The position numbers were made by a program, and so were the translations under genes. Under the pieces are notes generated by a model. That model was not told where the DNA came from, did no database searches, and saw only the letters and a program-made list of their open reading frames with translations. A stretch of DNA of 7,262 bases from Fidelibacterota bacterium (lineage in GTDB: Bacteria > Fidelibacterota > Marinisomatia > Marinisomatales > CAZVFT01), in contig JACNLN010000116.1 in the NCBI GenBank assembly GCA_014381485.1, positions 1 to 7,262 on the forward strand, written 5' to 3'. Positions 5,602 through 7,262 of this stretch are shown here, in pieces. Positions within the stretch are counted from its first letter, which is position 1; every line of letters starts with the position of its first letter.

Positions 5602-7262
5602 ATGTTTAAAAAAATAGTTACGATAATGACATTCGTACTCGTTCCATTTCATCTGATATTTGCAAAGGAAGTACCATTAGAAATAGCTATCCAGGTGGCG
5701 AAAAACCTGTATGTTGAGCGCTATGATGTTCAACTAGAAAAAATAAAATTGGAAAATTACTATGTAGAAAAGAGTGAAGACATTAATCTGATTTATGAGA
5801 TAAATTTTAAACCCGATGGATTTGTAATAGTATCCGCCGATGATCGTGTTATACCCATTCTTGGATACAATTTTACTGGGGAATTTGGTGAGGAGAGTTA
5901 TCCCCCTCAGTTTAAACAGTTACTGGAAACATATAAAGAATCAATTAAGCATATAATCAGGGAAAATCTATCCCCGTCCTATGAAATTCAGAAACAATGG
6001 GAGAAATATCTTTCAGAAAATATTACCCGTAACCTAAATCTGCGGAATGTACCTCCCCTGATTCAGGCCCATTGGAATCAGCCGTATCCGTGGAACGCTA
6101 AGTGTCCTGAAGATCCCAACGGCCCTGGTGGGTATGTCGTGGTAGGATGTGTGGCTGTGTCAATGGCACAGGTGATGCATTACTGGTCATTTCCTGAATA
6201 TGGTTCAGGGGAACACGGATATTATTATGGGAATTACGGATACATTTATGCCAATTTTGGTGAAACCTATTATGATTTTAATGACATGCCAAACAACATG
6301 GCTACTGAAGCATCACAAACCTTACTTTTTCACTGTGGCGTTGCTGTTGATATGATGTATGGTCCGAATGGCTCTGGTGCATATGTTGGCTGTGATTGGT
6401 ATTATCCCTGTGCTACCTCTGCGTTGAAGGAACACTTTTTGTACAATACAGAATTGGATTTTCTTGAAAAAAATGACTATACGGATAGCGAATGGAAAAA
6501 TATTTTACATATTGAGCTGGACAACGGTCGTCCCATGGTCTATCGGGGATCAAGCGGATCCAGTGGACACGCCTGGAACATAGATGGCTATCAAGGTCAG
6601 GATCACTTCCACTGTAACTGGGGCTGGGGTGGTGCCTACGATGGTTATTTTGCTCTGGATGATTTATTATCATTCAACTATAATCAAGGGGCAATTGTTG
6701 ACATTAAACCCACCGACCTGTCGATTCCCAATCTAGTTTTAACAGACACGGATATCGAAGAAATATCAGGGGATGGTGATGGTATCGTCAACCCAGGTGA
6801 AACAACTAATATATACGTCACCATTGAAAACTTGGTCCCCTGGCCTGAAGCATCAAATGTAGTATTGATATTGGACACCGAGGAATCCGGAATAACTGTA
6901 TTAAACGATTCTGCATATACTCCTGTAATCGATTCAGCAGACGTTTATACCAATTTTGATATGCCTTTCATTATTGAAATTGATTCAGCAGCAGGATTAG
7001 GTGATTACCAGTTTAGCTTATCTTTGTCAGCCACTGCAGCTGATAGTTCCATTTATGAAAGAAATTATCAGTTTAGCGTTAATATATCCCTCAATCAAGC
7101 GGGTTTCCCGTTGATTTTAAATAATCAGGTATGGTCGTCACCAATTGTAGTAGATATCGATAACGACAATTCTGGAAAAGAGATAATTTTTGCTGATTAT
7201 AGTGGATTACTGCACGTAATCAATCCTGCAGGCGAGGAGCAAGAAAACTGGCCATTTGATAC
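5602..7262 (+). CDS. Secreted C10-family (streptopain-like) cysteine protease, 3' partial
   Basis: Open to the window end: 553 codons are seen and no stop. Residues 1-21 are a Sec signal peptide (MFKKIVTIMTFVLVPFHLIFA). Residues ~22-120 are a Spi-type propeptide, with the hallmark DGFVIVSADDRVIPILGY starting at residue 72; this segment keeps C10 enzymes inactive until processing. The catalytic domain has the nucleophile in VGCVAVSMAQVMHYW (Cys183), the catalytic His in GHAWNIDGY (His323) and the family signature NWGWGG (339-344), all as in streptopain. After ~365 comes a beta domain of CARDB/Ig-like style with an acidic loop, SGDGDG (Asp391, Asp393), and NPGE. Then an FG-GAP/VCBS-like repeat begins, with VWSSPIVVDIDNDNSGKEI (Trp511; Asp518, 520, 522). 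Five further cysteines (168, 245, 264, 270, 338) are unusual next to the single-cysteine mature streptopain. It probably degrades extracellular protein; a C-terminal sorting domain may lie beyond the window. Confidence 0.88.
   Translation, partial: MFKKIVTIMTFVLVPFHLIFAKEVPLEIAIQVAKNLYVERYDVQLEKIKLENYYVEKSEDINLIYEINFKPDGFVIVSADDRVIPILGYNFTGEFGEESYPPQFKQLLETYKESIKHIIRENLSPSYEIQKQWEKYLSENITRNLNLRNVPPLIQAHWNQPYPWNAKCPEDPNGPGGYVVVGCVAVSMAQVMHYWSFPEYGSGEHGYYYGNYGYIYANFGETYYDFNDMPNNMATEASQTLLFHCGVAVDMMYGPNGSGAYVGCDWYYPCATSALKEHFLYNTELDFLEKNDYTDSEWKNILHIELDNGRPMVYRGSSGSSGHAWNIDGYQGQDHFHCNWGWGGAYDGYFALDDLLSFNYNQGAIVDIKPTDLSIPNLVLTDTDIEEISGDGDGIVNPGETTNIYVTIENLVPWPEASNVVLILDTEESGITVLNDSAYTPVIDSADVYTNFDMPFIIEIDSAAGLGDYQFSLSLSATAADSSIYERNYQFSVNISLNQAGFPLILNNQVWSSPIVVDIDNDNSGKEIIFADYSGLLHVINPAGEEQENWPFD

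Noticed and set aside
6413..6878. Minus-strand frames inside the protease gene
   Set aside because: They are antisense to the catalytic His, NWGWGG and calcium-loop regions, which are clearly coding on the plus strand.

Overview
The window is AT-rich and comes from a bacterium. Its style suggests the Bacteroidota/FCB-like or related environmental lineages: secreted multi-domain proteins, a peptidase family C10 cysteine protease followed by FG-GAP/VCBS-like repeat sequence ending in a 'WPFD' motif, and a TlpA-type lipoprotein. This placement is inference from protein style. No rRNA, tRNA or other phylogenetic marker is present. No RNA genes, CRISPR array, transposase or origin were seen.

Layout. 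Positions 1-128 hold no convincing gene, only a short open stretch that may be decayed coding sequence. A 58-residue two-helix membrane protein lies on the minus strand (129-305). Divergent from it is a two-gene operon, abiEi-abiEii (525-1957), a type IV toxin-antitoxin / abortive-infection pair whose genes overlap by 4 nt. Its promoter is notable: a perfect 11-bp inverted repeat with a 4-nt loop (501-526) covers the -10 box, the probable transcription start and the first two bases of the abiEi start codon.

A run of three plus-strand genes for exported proteins follows. The first (2109-3620, TTG start) is a TPR plus EreA/ChaN/Tiki-like protein with no function I can assign. The second (3851-5467) is a lipoprotein ending in a CGPC thioredoxin domain. 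The third (5602 to beyond the window end) is a C10 (streptopain-like) protease with a Spi-type propeptide, a calcium-loop beta domain and the beginning of an FG-GAP-like repeat region. The gap before the lipoprotein (3621-3850) carries two structured extragenic repeats, a nested GC-rich palindrome and a 71-nt inverted repeat whose arms are built of three 8-9-nt units. The second repeat creates a false upstream start for the lipoprotein gene.

How they may work together. AbiEi probably represses the operon through the palindrome and neutralises the AbiEii nucleotidyltransferase. The lipoprotein and the protease are neighbours in the same orientation, and the protease has six cysteines, including the catalytic one. 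A thiol-redox partnership is therefore a reasonable but unproven hypothesis. I see nothing tying the TPR/Tiki-like protein to either system apart from position.
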